From Polaromonas jejuensis NBRC 106434 (GTDB lineage: Bacteria > Pseudomonadota > Gammaproteobacteria > Burkholderiales > Burkholderiaceae_C), in assembly GCF_001598235.1 (NCBI RefSeq), contig NZ_BCYO01000024.1, positions 1-61,326 on the forward strand: 61,326 nt of DNA, in the 5' to 3' direction. Within the stretch, counting starts at the first letter, position 1, and each line of letters opens with the position of its first letter. Under the pieces are notes generated by a model. That model did not search any database. It saw only the letters and a list, made by a program, of their open reading frames with translations, and was not told the origin of the DNA. A program made the position numbers and the translations under genes. Below, one piece after another: positions 60,885 to 61,326 of this stretch.

Positions 60885-61326
60885 GACAATCTCCAGAAAT
60901 CGTTGACAAGGCTTGCCGCGGTTTGCACCTCGGCCTCGCGGCATCCCGAACCCATGGGCCGACCTGGGGCTTGGAAGCGTACTCCGCTGGTGAGCCAAAC
61001 GAAAGCGAAGCCCCCTCTGCCCTTGTCTGTAAGGCGCTCAAGGGCTTCCCAGGCGAGTCGCACGGTCAGTTGTTTTGCTATGAATTTAATAGCTGTTTGC
61101 GGCCAGCATGCAAGGGCCAGAGGCATAAAACCGCGCATCCCCGATCCCGCACCCGATTGCGCCGTGTGGCAGGGCTGAGCAGCGCAGCGGCAGGTGGACC
61201 AGGGCAGGCACTTGTTTGAGCCGAAGGCGAGTTTGTGCCTGACCCCACCTGACGCGAGCAGCGCAAGGAACCCGAAGGGCCCTGACTTCGGCTCGCCTTT
61301 TCTTTGGTTACTTTCTTTTGGCGAAG
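60885..61326. repeat. Right-edge intergenic stretch with two repeat fragments
   Basis: No gene is supported in these 442 bp. At about 61072-61130 there is a clear copy of the GCTAT-type repeat: GCTAT-GAATTTA-ATAGC (61077-61093), a GC-rich middle, then CAAGGGCCAGAGGC. At the extreme right end (about 61290-61326) GCCTTTTCTTTGGTTACTTT followed by CTTTTGGCGAAG looks like the left half of another palindromic repeat I associate with Comamonadaceae, cut off by the window end. Confidence 0.55.

Overview
The window looks like a chromosomal segment of a high-GC betaproteobacterium of the Burkholderiales, most probably Comamonadaceae (Polaromonas, Rhodoferax, Variovorax or Acidovorax type). This is inferred from gene content: five orphan Bug/TctC solute-binding proteins, AtuA-family proteins, IorAB, pim-like acyl-CoA genes, and dispersed repeats I associate with that family. 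No rRNA, tRNA, CRISPR array or phage gene was recognised.

Layout. 0.2-3.1 kb: iorBA, a Tat-exported molybdenum hydroxylase. 3.2-7.0 kb: uup (ABC-F ATPase) and a lipoprotein phospholipase D. 7.0-10.7 kb: an AtuA-type operon with a Bug protein and a divergent LysR regulator. 10.7-11.9 kb: an IS5-family element. 11.9-21.2 kb: an island-like catabolic block made of a leftward operon (PLP C-S lyase, DapA-like aldolase/lyase, atypical SDR, Bug protein, D-amino-acid dehydrogenase, persulfide-dioxygenase-like MBL protein) divergent from an Lrp regulator fused by start/stop overlap to a BisC/DMSO-reductase-family molybdoenzyme. 21.3-22.3 kb: a 5'-truncated hydrolase abutting an ISAzo13-type transposase fragment. 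22.3-28.2 kb: a polar-amino-acid ABC importer, a second paralogous C-S lyase, a DUF3088 protein and a divergent FtrA-type regulator.

28.4-38.4 kb: an amino-acid export and catabolism block controlled by a divergent MocR regulator: three LysE exporters, one EamA exporter, an aminotransferase, a GST, PhzF and VOC proteins and a threonine dehydratase. 38.5-55.8 kb: about 17 kb transcribed leftward, with a pim-like beta-oxidation operon (pimF, B, C, D), two acyl-CoA synthetases, a CoA transferase, an enoyl-CoA hydratase, three Bug proteins, a nitronate monooxygenase and etfBA. A LysR gene diverges from pimF. The genes would together import, activate and beta-oxidise an organic (probably di- or cyclic carboxylic) acid, with ETF taking electrons from the acyl-CoA dehydrogenases. 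55.9-61.3 kb: phosphatase, a second Lrp, a candidate sRNA, creatininase, an unrecognised cyclase-like protein with a DUF488 partner, and a DUF3303 protein.

The most notable points are: a possible organosulfur amino-acid S-oxide catabolic system (11.9-21.2 kb); a 23-residue relic of an acyl-CoA dehydrogenase left by an internal deletion; small dispersed repeats inserted in frame in protein linkers, in a PhzF gene and across a start codon; and a possible divergent nucleotidyl-cyclase-like protein paired with DUF488. All functional assignments come from reading the translated sequence; no database search was possible.
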